Below, in pieces: positions 30,840 through 39,552 of a stretch of 64,000 bases of DNA. Source of the DNA: Okeania sp. KiyG1. GTDB taxonomy: Bacteria > Cyanobacteriota > Cyanobacteriia > Cyanobacteriales > Microcoleaceae. The stretch is from NCBI RefSeq assembly GCF_014132355.1, contig NZ_BLZO01000071.1, positions 1-64,000 on the forward strand. The letters are read 5' to 3'. The notes under the pieces are model-generated. The model was not told the DNA's origin, ran no database searches, and saw nothing but the letters and a program-made list of their open reading frames with translations. Every line of letters begins with the position of its first letter. Position 1 is the first letter of the stretch. Position numbers and translations under genes: made by a program.

Positions 30840-31100
30840 GTGGTAAACGCTACACAAAAAAGACCAGCAAAATACTTAGATCCAACTATTGCTTTATTAC
30901 TCCCCCCATCCCTACAGAAATTGGCTAAACTACTCTATCGCACTTATCTGGAAACTCATCCTGACCTACTTAGACTTCCCTTTGGTGTAGCTATTAGTCC
31001 TGTCAGTTACAGAGCTAGTCTAATATTCTCTCACCAGCCAATTTTATTACCAGGTGAACTTTTCGTCCCTGTAGACCTAATTGAATCAAAAATCTATTAA
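30840..31100 (+). CDS. Small hypothetical protein
   Basis: The 86-residue protein has a GTG start and the core DPTIALLLPPSLQKLAKLLY, FGVAISPVSYRASLIF and LLPGELFVPVDLI. It contains no membrane segment and resembles no family I can name. It keeps a coherent frame despite being surrounded by repeats. A prepilin peptidase gene follows on the same strand after a repeat insertion, so the two may once have been closely spaced. Confidence 0.5.
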   Translation: MVNATQKRPAKYLDPTIALLLPPSLQKLAKLLYRTYLETHPDLLRLPFGVAISPVSYRASLIFSHQPILLPGELFVPVDLIESKIY

Positions 31101-31117
31101 CCAAATATGGACTTATA

Positions 31118-31470
<353 letters not shown>

Positions 31471-31487
31471 AAACTATTCAACCAAAT

Positions 31488-32315
31488 ATGGACTTACTAA
31501 TAATATGGCCTCTTACTCTCATTGTCTTTGCCCTTGGTGCATCCATTGGCAGCTTTCTCAACGTCGTCATTTATCGCATACCTTCTAAATTATCTATACT
31601 TTTGCCCCCCTCTCATTGCCCCCGTTGTAAAAGTAAATTAAAACCCTGGGAAAATATCCCCATATTTGCTTGGTTATGGTTAGGCGGACGTTGTAGCCAT
31701 TGTCACAGCCCAATTTCTATCCGCTATCCCTTAGTAGAAGTCATCACAAGTTTCTTATTTTTGCTCGTTTTCTGGAAATTTGGAACTACAATTCCCACCT
31801 TAGGTTATTGGACTTTTTTCAGTTGGCTACTTGCTCTGTCTATGATTGACTTAGACACCATGACTTTACCTAACTCTCTCACAAAATCTGGATTAGTCTT
31901 GGGTCTAGGCTTCCAGTTGCTTACCACATTAGAGACAAATATTCAAGAAAATAATCTAATCAATTTTTTAATGGTTGGTATTATCGGCGCAGTCGTTGGT
32001 TTATGGTTGTTTGACTTAATCTCCATATTTGGTTCCATAGGTTTCGGACAAACAGTTATGGGTGGAGGAGATGCCAAACTAGCAGCCATGATAGGAGCTT
32101 GGTTAGGTTGGAAATATCTACTATTAACTTGTTTTCTCGCCTGTACTATGGGAGCATTTGTAGGTGGAGGAGCGATCGCCCTAGGTTGGCTAGACCGAAA
32201 ACAACCAATGCCATTCGGGCCTTGTTTAGCAATGGGAGCTGGTTTGACTGTTATCTGGGGTGATGATATATTATCAACTTACTTCAATCTATTTTTCCCT
32301 GGATTCTCATCCTGA
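31488..32315 (+). CDS. pilD: Prepilin peptidase / N-methyltransferase
   Basis: The 275-residue bifunctional membrane aspartyl protease cleaves type IV prepilin leaders and methylates the new N-terminus. The N-terminal GASIGSFLNVVIYRIP and the cytoplasmic zinc-type CxxC pairs (CPRCKSKL, CSHCHSPIS) support the methyltransferase part. The catalytic aspartates are in SMIDLDTMTLPN and MGGGDAKLAAMIGAWLGW. About seven membrane segments are visible. The ATG lies inside the second copy of a 17-bp direct repeat, so the native upstream region has been displaced by about 380 bp. Confidence 0.95.
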   Translation: MDLLIIWPLTLIVFALGASIGSFLNVVIYRIPSKLSILLPPSHCPRCKSKLKPWENIPIFAWLWLGGRCSHCHSPISIRYPLVEVITSFLFLLVFWKFGTTIPTLGYWTFFSWLLALSMIDLDTMTLPNSLTKSGLVLGLGFQLLTTLETNIQENNLINFLMVGIIGAVVGLWLFDLISIFGSIGFGQTVMGGGDAKLAAMIGAWLGWKYLLLTCFLACTMGAFVGGGAIALGWLDRKQPMPFGPCLAMGAGLTVIWGDDILSTYFNLFFPGFSS

Positions 32316-32614
32316 TTTTTCTGGATGAATTCAATCATTCTTATATAGAGTGTATTACTCAGGAGATGCAAAGTATAGATACTTAGGACTATAACTTTTC
32401 TAAGCAGACAAAAACTAAGTAGAATAAACAGAATTTTAAGCCAAACTTTTAAAACTATGACAGAATTTTTTTGAATCAAAACAACCTTAGTTGATTTTGT
32501 ATTAGCCCATCGTCATAGCTCTATATTCTCTATACTTATTAACCTGAATAGGTGAAAAACACAACGCTTTAGCAAAAAACTTAATCACTTAACAACTAAT
32601 TCTAAATTATTTTA

Positions 32615-33595
32615 ATGTCTCTATTTGATTGGTTTGCAAATCGTCAAAAATCAGTCCAGAACTCTCAACAGAGACCTGAACGAGAAATTGCTGATGGACT
32701 GTGGATCAAATGTGAAGCTTGTGGTGCTTTAACTTATACCAAAGACCTCCAAGCTAATCAAATGGTTTGTCTCGAATGTGGATACCACATGAAAATATCC
32801 GGCAATGAAAGGATTCAGCATTTGATAGATAGTAACACATGGATGGCAATTAACGAAAAAATTAGAGGGACAGACCCTTTAAAATTCCGCGATCGCAAAG
32901 CATATAGCGATCGTCTCGCAGAATATCAAAGAAAAACAGGACTTTTAGATGCCGTACAAACAGGCATCGGCAACATCGAAGCTGAACCCGTAGCTTTGGG
33001 AGTGATGGACTTCCAATTTATGGGAGGAAGTATGGGGTCAGTTGTTGGAGAAAAACTGACTAGATTAATTGAACAAGCTACTAAAGAGCGCTTACCTGTA
33101 ATAATTATTTGTGCTTCTGGTGGGGCCAGAATGCAAGAGGGAATGTTGAGCCTGATGCAAATGGCCAAAATATCCGGAGCCTTAGAATGTCATAGAGAAG
33201 AGAAACTGCTATATATTCCAGTTTTAACCCATCCAACTACAGGTGGCGTTACTGCAAGTTTTGCCATGCTTGGAGATATTATTATCGCTGAACCAAAAGC
33301 CACAATAGGTTTTGCTGGACGACGAGTTATCGAACAAACTGTCCGTGAAAAGCTACCTGAAAACTTTCAGACCTCTGAATATCTACTGGCACATGGTTTC
33401 ATAGACATAATAGTACCTCGTACTCAGCTAAAGAAAACTCTGGCTCAGTTAATTCGCCTTCATAAAACTCATCCTACTGCTCCTACTTCTACTCAATCAT
33501 TAGAAACAGGGCCATACTGCCATTTACCCTTTCAGGCAGAACAACATAATTCCATTACAAACGACAACAAAATTCAAACCATGCCTCAGAATTAG
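32615..33595 (+). CDS. accD: Acetyl-CoA carboxylase carboxyltransferase subunit beta
   Basis: The 326-residue subunit of the multisubunit acetyl-CoA carboxylase (with AccA) transfers CO2 from biotin to acetyl-CoA, the first step of fatty-acid synthesis. The N-terminal zinc finger is [13 protein letters not shown]...[11 protein letters not shown]. The crotonase-like core has [57 protein letters not shown] and [15 protein letters not shown]. The C-terminal ~35 residues are polar and variable. A 61-codon gene follows 55 bp downstream. Confidence 0.97.
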   Translation: MSLFDWFANRQKSVQNSQQRPEREIADGLWIKCEACGALTYTKDLQANQMVCLECGYHMKISGNERIQHLIDSNTWMAINEKIRGTDPLKFRDRKAYSDRLAEYQRKTGLLDAVQTGIGNIEAEPVALGVMDFQFMGGSMGSVVGEKLTRLIEQATKERLPVIIICASGGARMQEGMLSLMQMAKISGALECHREEKLLYIPVLTHPTTGGVTASFAMLGDIIIAEPKATIGFAGRRVIEQTVREKLPENFQTSEYLLAHGFIDIIVPRTQLKKTLAQLIRLHKTHPTAPTSTQSLETGPYCHLPFQAEQHNSITNDNKIQTMPQN

Positions 33596-33650
33596 ATTCT
33601 CAGTGCTTCAAGGAATTTTTTTTTAATTATTTATAAATTGAAAAAATCTT

Positions 33651-33836
33651 ATGGGTTTCGCAGATATATCAATCCAGGAAATAGCAGAAGACTTTAATGT
33701 CCATGTAGACGAAGTACTTCGTCTTTGTGACCAAATGAGGATTTCTTATAAGCACCCTCAGACTCGTTTGGCCTTAGAAGATGCTAAAGCAATCATGTCT
33801 CATTTATTAGCCCAAGAACAGAAATCCAATTCTTGA
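33651..33836 (+). CDS. Small protein similar to IF-2 N-terminal domain
   Basis: The 61-residue protein MGFADISIQEIAEDFNVHVD...LLAQEQKSNS has the helical IF2-N-like pattern (IAEDFNVHVDEVLRLCDQM). Such stand-alone cyanobacterial proteins are annotated as IF-2 N-terminal domain-containing, with no defined role. The spacing of 55 bp to accD suggests co-transcription. Confidence 0.75.
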   Translation: MGFADISIQEIAEDFNVHVDEVLRLCDQMRISYKHPQTRLALEDAKAIMSHLLAQEQKSNS

Positions 33837-33939
33837 TTAGAGTTGTTAAATACTTGACTAATTGACACACTGCCACTGATAAATAAAAATTAGATCAAAG
33901 TTCAGTAAATCTGAAGTAATAAATATATCTGTTTTAGCA

Positions 33940-34329
33940 CCAACCACCAGAAGCCCAGCGCTATATCCTTCCGGATTAGCGACGTGATGAATGGTGGACC
34001 AAATGCTGGTCAAATAAATGATGTAGGTAAAGTTATTTCAATAGCTAACCGCCACCTACAAAATGAACCTAGACAACAGAAGGTAGGGGGTTTTACAAGG
34101 AATTGTGCATTCAAAATACAGCTTGATTGTATGTAAAACTTTCACCGAACGTAGGTAGAGCAAGAAATTAATCTCTACTCCTTCTCCGGTGGCAGCACGG
34201 GGAAGTAAAACCAAAGTTTCTCCTGCGGAGCCGCTGCGCGAACGTGAAATTGTCCGACGGGTTGCCGGGAGTCAACGAGAACCCCGCGCTATAGCTCGCA
34301 AGAGTTTAGCGACGGGAGCTGTCACTTGA
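33940..34329 (+). pseudogene. TnpB element relic (C-terminal tail and right end) between accD cluster and psbV
   Basis: An open frame SPVAARGSKTKVSPAEPLRE...RRVAGSQREPRAIARKSL, ending TGA at 34327, matches the tail encoded by the 3' ends of some IS200/IS605-type tnpB genes. There the same bases form the guide-RNA scaffold (CCGACGGGTTGCCGGGAG, GCGACGGGAGCTGTCAC). Upstream, a second hairpin-rich piece (CCACCAGAAGCCCAGCGC...GATGAATGGTGG) may be another element end. The catalytic part is absent. Confidence 0.5.
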
Positions 34330-34355
34330 TTAACTTGCCAGTTTTAAGGAGAAGA

Positions 34356-34847
34356 ATGTTGAAAAAATTTTTCATAGCTGTAGTTGCCATTGTATTTCTG
34401 ACGTTTCAAACGTTCGTTAACGTTGCCACAGCCGCCGAATTAACAGATAATGACCGGACTCTACCTCTGAATGAGGAAGGTGAAAAAGTTGTACTTAAGA
34501 TTAAGGAATACGCCAGAGGCAAACAGGTATTTAATAATGTTTGTTCTCAGTGTCATGTGGGAGGAATAACCAAAACTAATCCTGATATTGGCCTTGGTCC
34601 AGAAGCTTTAGCTTTAGCCTATCCGTCACGAGATAACATAGAAGGTCTCATAGACTACATGCAAAATCCTACTACCTATGATGGGGAGACTGAGATATTT
34701 GAGTTTCATCCCAGCATTAAGAGTGCAGATATTTATCCAGAAATGAGAAATCTCACAGAGGATGATTTATACGCGGTCGCTGGTTACATTCTCGTACAAC
34801 CTAAAGTTTTAGGCAAACAATGGGGTGGCGGTAAAATATTCCGTTAA
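34356..34847 (+). CDS. psbV: Photosystem II cytochrome c-550
   Basis: The 163-residue precursor of the extrinsic lumenal PSII subunit stabilises the oxygen-evolving cluster. The signal peptide (MLKKFFIAVVAIVFL...ATA-AEL) directs it to the lumen. The heme attachment site is CSQCH, and the second axial His lies in FEFHPSIKSADIYPEM, both as in PsbV. I start at the ATG preceded by TAAGGAGAAGA; an in-frame upstream codon at 34326 would only extend the signal by ten residues into transposon sequence. A TnpB relic ends just upstream. Confidence 0.97.
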   Translation: MLKKFFIAVVAIVFLTFQTFVNVATAAELTDNDRTLPLNEEGEKVVLKIKEYARGKQVFNNVCSQCHVGGITKTNPDIGLGPEALALAYPSRDNIEGLIDYMQNPTTYDGETEIFEFHPSIKSADIYPEMRNLTEDDLYAVAGYILVQPKVLGKQWGGGKIFR

Positions 34848-34869
34848 AATTCCTTTTTCTTTGAAATAT

Positions 34870-35085
34870 TAGACTTCTTGCAGAAGTCAGAGAAGAGGGA
34901 ATAGCGGTGCGACCCCGCGTCGGCGTCAGACGCAAGCGGTCAGACCCCGCGACGACGCCAGCTCGCTTGCGGAATGCTGACCAAGAGAGGGAACGCGCAC
35001 TCCTGTGAGGGAATAGGGAATAGGGAGATGAAATTGTTAATTTCATATCTTGAATCTATTTAATTAATACTTTTGCAAGAAGTCT
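34870..35085. mobile_element. MITE-like element with AGACTTCTTGCA ends between psbV and psbV2
   Basis: AGACTTCTTGCAGAAGTC on the left is matched by ACTTTTGCAAGAAGTCT on the right, spanning 216 bp. Inside are GC-rich GCGGTGCGACCCCGCG repeats, also present at about 3950-4000. It separates the two cytochrome genes. Confidence 0.65.
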
Positions 35086-35217
35086 ATTGATTGATGATTT
35101 TAGATTATTGGTTTTTTGATGGGAGACAAAAAATTAGTTTTTTCTTCATTAAACCCTAATCTAAAATCAATTATTTATTATTCTAGATTTGTAGTTAACT
35201 AAAGTCAGAAAAATAGT

Positions 35218-35721
35218 ATGTTGAATAAATCATTACTGATTCGTTTTATGCTAGCTATATTAATTATTATTCAAGTAATAATTTTTGATACTCCATCGGC
35301 AGAAGCTGCTGTAGATTCCTATGTAGAAAGATATTTAGACGCTAAACAACCAGTAGAAATTAAACTAAATGAACAAGGTGAAACAAAGAAATTTTCTGCT
35401 GAAGATTTATCTACAGGCAAACAGATGTTTGCCAAAAATTGCCTTAACTGTCATGTAGGAGGAGCAAATTTAGTCAACCCTCCAATATCTCTATCCCTCA
35501 AAAACTTAGAAGGAGCAACACCACCACGAGACAATATTAATAATTTAGTTGCTTTCTTCAGAGACCCTATGATATATGACGGTAGTGATTATACTTATTT
35601 TTGTCGTCAAGTTACTGAAAACTGGATGTCTCAAGCTCAAGTAGAACAGATGGGCGCATTTATTTTGAGAGCTGCACAAAAAGCTCCTGCTTGGGGAGCA
35701 GAAGGGGTTGAACAAAATTGA
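35218..35721 (+). CDS. psbV2: PsbV2-type cytochrome c-550-like protein
   Basis: The 167-residue precursor has a signal peptide ending SAEAA and a single c-type heme site CLNCH. The rest follows the PsbV fold (TPPRDNINNLVAFFRDPMIY, QMGAFILRAAQKAPAWGAEG). Where PsbV has FHPSI with its second axial His, this protein reads YFCRQV, so a Cys occupies that position, a known hallmark of PsbV2 with His/Cys ligation. Its role in PSII is not settled. Tandem location behind psbV indicates an old duplication. Confidence 0.92.
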   Translation: MLNKSLLIRFMLAILIIIQVIIFDTPSAEAAVDSYVERYLDAKQPVEIKLNEQGETKKFSAEDLSTGKQMFAKNCLNCHVGGANLVNPPISLSLKNLEGATPPRDNINNLVAFFRDPMIYDGSDYTYFCRQVTENWMSQAQVEQMGAFILRAAQKAPAWGAEGVEQN

Positions 35722-35728
35722 CATCGTT

Positions 35729-35938
35729 CTAGTGCCGCTACGCGGAAGTTAAAAGTCAGTAGCGGCGAATGGCCATTTGCTGACGCAAAGCTGCCGAATG
35801 GCGCCCGTACAAAAGCGAGTGCTAATTGGCGAGGTTTCCTCAGAATGCAAGATGCACATCTGACAGTCAATCATTTTTGATTTGTAATTGTTCGCGCGAT
35901 TTTGTAACTGGTCAGTTATTTCCGCCATTCTGCACTAG
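35729..35938. mobile_element. MITE-like element, CTAGTGC family, copy 2
   Basis: The ends CTAGTGCCGCTACGCGGAAG and CCGCCATTCTGCACTAG are as at 682-793. The interior is replaced or extended by the GGCGAATGGCCATT / GAATGGCGCCCGTACAAAAG palindrome. It lies 7 bp after the psbV2 stop. Confidence 0.65.
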
Positions 35939-36164
35939 GAAACTTCAGACTAATATCCTTACTGAGAAATTAAAAAACACCCTCCTGAATAACTATTGAG
36001 ACTTGAGAAGTTCTGGAAAGAGTGGTGTATGGATTTCAATTAAAATCATTGAAACTACTTTTAACTTATATCTAAAAATTTTCCATAAGAAGTAGCAAAG
36101 AAGAACATAGTGGTATAGACACGACTATTATTAGTTAACAAGTTGCAAAATAGGAAAGATAACT

Positions 36165-36872
36165 GTGGTTCCACTAAACGACGAAAACCCTACTAGCAAA
36201 ACAGCCTTTGTAGTATACGGCTTAATTGTAGCTAATGTCCTATTATTTTTGTACGAGATTAGTTTGTCAGATATTCAACTTAGGCAGTTTTTTTATTCTT
36301 GGGCTGTAGTTCCTTGTCAACTCAGCAATACTTGTTCAGTTCCACTGCCAACTTCCCAATTTCCTGAATGGCTTACTCTATTCAGTTCCCAGTTTCTACA
36401 TGGAGGATGGTTGCATTTGGGTGGAAATATGCTATTCCTCTGGATTTTTGGCAATAATGTAGAAGACTGTTTAGGTCATGTGAAATTTTTAATTTTTTAT
36501 CTCGCTTGTGGTGTATTAGCATCTTTATCTCAGTGGTTTTTCTCACCCGGTTCAGCTATTCCCACTTTGGGTGCAAGTGGAGCGATCGCCGGTGTGATGG
36601 GAGCATATATTATCAGATTTCCCAAAGCTAAGGTTCTCACATTATTACCCCTAGGATTTTTTATTACCACTGTTCGTATTCCAGCATTCTTTTTCCTAGG
36701 TTTTTGGTTTTTGCAGCAAGCATTTTATAGTTTTGCTAGTCTTAACACACCAGCCAATATTGGCATGGAAGGAGGTGGTATAGCTTATTGGGCTCATGCT
36801 GGAGGCTTTGTCTTTGGAGCTATTCTAGGTCCTTTGTTTGGATTATTTTCCTCGCCAGACACAAATACTTAG
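36165..36872 (+). CDS. Rhomboid family intramembrane serine protease
   Basis: The 235-residue protein has six membrane segments. The catalytic Ser lies in LGASGAIAGVMGAY and the His in YWAHAGGFVFGAILG; the oxyanion-helix motif is FLHGGWLHLGGNMLFLWIFG. Rhomboids cut transmembrane substrates within the bilayer. The GTG start (MVPLNDENPTSKTAFVVYG) is the cyanobacterial N-terminus. It is monocistronic. Confidence 0.95.
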   Translation: MVPLNDENPTSKTAFVVYGLIVANVLLFLYEISLSDIQLRQFFYSWAVVPCQLSNTCSVPLPTSQFPEWLTLFSSQFLHGGWLHLGGNMLFLWIFGNNVEDCLGHVKFLIFYLACGVLASLSQWFFSPGSAIPTLGASGAIAGVMGAYIIRFPKAKVLTLLPLGFFITTVRIPAFFFLGFWFLQQAFYSFASLNTPANIGMEGGGIAYWAHAGGFVFGAILGPLFGLFSSPDTNT

Positions 36873-36894
36873 TGTTTGCGGGAAAAGTATTTTT

Positions 36895-36967
36895 AGGGAG
36901 TAGGGGAGTAGGGGAGTAGGGAGTAGGGGAGCAGGGGAGTAGGGGAGTGGGGGAGCAGGGGAGTAGG
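36895..36967. repeat. G-rich minisatellite (GGGGAGTA)n
   Basis: About 70 bp of GGGGAGTAGGGGAGT repeats directly downstream of the rhomboid gene. Confidence 0.8.
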
Positions 36968-37132
36968 CAAAATGTTTGGTAATGGTTGAAGATGGCACAT
37001 TTTTTATACCTAATTAATTAAACGAATTTGGTATAAAATCCCAGTATCACTCGCACTGCCTACAATTCGATAGGGTTTTATACCCCAACCAATTTTTCCT
37101 TCTGCCTTCTGCCTTCTACCTTCTACCTTTGT

Positions 37133-39337
37133 TCATCGATCGCGAACCAATGTTCCCACTCCAGTTTCAAGACTAGATGTTCTCCGTGAGTCAGCCAACT
37201 GTGGTTCGGGTATATCCAAATCATCAAATTGTTCCAATGGCACATCTATAGGAATATCAGCCGCGTTGACCACAACCCCCAAAAGCTTAGGAATATATTT
37301 ACCAGATTCGTCTTCATCATCACCTGTTAACTGTTCTATGACCTCTGCTAGTACACCTGATATAGTGAAATGTGGCCTAGCCACAATAATCATGCCATCA
37401 GTATAAGGTTCTAACATGTAAGCATCATTGTTTTTACTGATGCAAGGAGAGTCAAGGACCACAAAATCAAAACGATGTCGCGAATCAGAAAGTAACCTTT
37501 TCATCTCACTTGATTCAATAATACCTCCTGCTTGTTTCACCGGGCCCGGACTAGGGATGACATACAAATTTTCTACCTGTGGCACTGGTTGGATACAATC
37601 ATTAATGTCACTGTAATAACGAAGAGGTTCAATAGTTCTCTGTGGGTCGGGAACAATTTTAAGAGATTGAACTTTTGAAGGAGATCTTAAGTCTGCCTCA
37701 ATTAAAAGTGTCCGCCGACCTGCTCGTGCAGCAGCGATCGCTAAATTATAAGCACAAAATGTTTTACCTTCCCCTTTTGCTCCACTACTCAACAGCAAAA
37801 CTTTCAGAGGTTTAGTTCCTTGACGTTGTAAATTTGTCCGTAACTTTTCATAAGATTCAAGATAAGGAGAATTATGCTCAACTAATAAGGGCATTTCCTC
37901 TGCATCCATATCTTCTATGTTGTCAAAAAATATCACATCTGGCAACAAACCCAACAATGGTACATCTTTTTCCTTTAATGCTGTTTGAATTTCTTCCCAA
38001 GAATAGAACTTGCCAGAAAGCATTCCCAAAACAAAAATTAAGCCTCCACCAACAACTATGCCTGCTAGTCCCCCTACTGCCAACATCAAAGGCATACTTT
38101 TTTCTCCTCCTGCTTCACCCTTCTTGGCAACACCAGCTTTCTGAGCAATAGCTAGACTGCTAATTATCTCTGCCTCCGCTGCTTCAGCATCTTCTAAAGT
38201 CACTCGCATCTTATCCAAACGAGACTTTTTGATGGCAACTTCTTCTTGCAACTGAGTTAATTCTAATTGCTTATCAGGAATAGTAGCATACTCAGCTAGC
38301 AAGTCTTGCTCAATTTGAATTGTTGTTTGTAGTTGTTTTTGTAGTTGCTCCTGCTGAGTTTCCAGAGATATTAAGGCTTCCGCTAACTGTTGTCTTGTGG
38401 GGTCTAAAGAAGCATCTACTCGAATTTGATCTACCTTTCTTAATGGCGCTGCTATACCATTCCCCCCTAATACTTCTGTAGCACGTTGCTGTAGTTGTTG
38501 CTCTGCAACTTGTTTTTGCCTACGCAACTCAACTACAGCTGGATATTCTTCTGTAAAATCTAATAATAACTTATCTAACTCATTTTCTACTTGATACAAC
38601 TGCACTCGTAGTTGAGCTATAATTGGGTCTGCTGCCAGTGCCCGTGCTACATAAGCTTGATCTGTTGTCAACCCTAACTGTGTTTCTAAACTCTTAATCT
38701 GAGCTTCTACCCCATCTAACTGAAGTTTAATCTGATCCTGTTGTTGTCGGCTACCTGCGATCGCTGCTGGTAAACCTGCTGCTCTTGATGTAATTAGTAA
38801 AGCTTCCTCTTCCCTCTCAAATTTCTGTTGTGCTTGTTGAGCTTTTCTCAATTCTTCAATTGCTGCGGGTAAACGTTTTTTGACTTCATCAATAATTGCT
38901 CTTTGAGATGTAGTATTAATTTTTCGGCTTTGCTGCACTATTTGTTCCATCAGGGAGTTTACTATTTTTATAGCTTTTTCTTCATCTGTATCTTCATAAG
39001 ATAAAAAGAAGATGCCTTGTTTGAAAGCTAATTTTGCTCCTCTGAGCTTTCTTGGATCTACCAGTATTTGTTCTGCTACTATCTGTCGAACTTCATCATT
39101 CAGTAGCATTTCTGGAGTAACTGCTTGAGCATTTTCTTGGATTTTAGCACCAGTGTCTGAAAATAGTAAAACAGGTCTAACTTGCCTCAATGTACCTAGA
39201 ATTGTACTTTTTGCTTCTGGAGTTGGCTGCAAAGCAATTATTCCTGAAACACCTACTGCTAGAGTGAAAGTTGCTACTCCTACCCACTTGTATAGTCCTA
39301 AAGCGATTAAATAGCGTTTAATAATTGGTATAGCCAT
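37133..39337 (-). CDS. Wzz/Wzc-like polysaccharide co-polymerase with BY-kinase-type ATPase domain
   Basis: The 734-residue inner-membrane protein controls exopolysaccharide chain length and export. Membrane helix 1 is at ~18-37 and helix 2 at ~418-440 (LAVGGLAGIVVGGGLIFVLG), enclosing a long periplasmic coiled coil rich in Gln/Glu. The C-terminal ATPase has Walker A SGAKGEGKTFCAY, Walker A' LLIEADLRSPSK and Walker B FVVLDSP. The C-terminal tail (SSLETGVGTLVRDR) lacks the tyrosine cluster of classical BY-kinases, so autophosphorylation there is unlikely. It follows the export-protein gene in one leftward cluster. Confidence 0.9.
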   Translation of the reverse strand: MAIPIIKRYLIALGLYKWVGVATFTLAVGVSGIIALQPTPEAKSTILGTLRQVRPVLLFSDTGAKIQENAQAVTPEMLLNDEVRQIVAEQILVDPRKLRGAKLAFKQGIFFLSYEDTDEEKAIKIVNSLMEQIVQQSRKINTTSQRAIIDEVKKRLPAAIEELRKAQQAQQKFEREEEALLITSRAAGLPAAIAGSRQQQDQIKLQLDGVEAQIKSLETQLGLTTDQAYVARALAADPIIAQLRVQLYQVENELDKLLLDFTEEYPAVVELRRQKQVAEQQLQQRATEVLGGNGIAAPLRKVDQIRVDASLDPTRQQLAEALISLETQQEQLQKQLQTTIQIEQDLLAEYATIPDKQLELTQLQEEVAIKKSRLDKMRVTLEDAEAAEAEIISSLAIAQKAGVAKKGEAGGEKSMPLMLAVGGLAGIVVGGGLIFVLGMLSGKFYSWEEIQTALKEKDVPLLGLLPDVIFFDNIEDMDAEEMPLLVEHNSPYLESYEKLRTNLQRQGTKPLKVLLLSSGAKGEGKTFCAYNLAIAAARAGRRTLLIEADLRSPSKVQSLKIVPDPQRTIEPLRYYSDINDCIQPVPQVENLYVIPSPGPVKQAGGIIESSEMKRLLSDSRHRFDFVVLDSPCISKNNDAYMLEPYTDGMIIVARPHFTISGVLAEVIEQLTGDDEDESGKYIPKLLGVVVNAADIPIDVPLEQFDDLDIPEPQLADSRRTSSLETGVGTLVRDR

Positions 39338-39444
39338 AATCTAGTATTTATTAATATATTTAAAAATGAAATTTTAACTCTTAGCTCTGTTGAAGATTTT
39401 ATTCTATATTAGCTAATTACTTAAGTTCTCCCTCATTAATTATT

Positions 39445-39551
39445 AGAAATCTCCAATAATAAAAAATCAAATTAATTATCCTACAGAAATTGTCAATTAT
39501 TTTCCCCTCCAGGGAGGGGTTAGGGGTGGGTTCCCTACTCCCTCTTTTCTT
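39445..39551. mobile_element. AGACATCTCC-family MITE relic between wzc-like and wza-like genes
   Basis: TCTCCAATAATAAAAAATCA and the tail GGAGGGGTTAGGGGTGGG correspond to one arm and the G-rich insert of the family; the second tip is lost. It slightly overlaps the 3' end of the export-protein region. Confidence 0.4.
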
Positions 39552-39552
39552 A

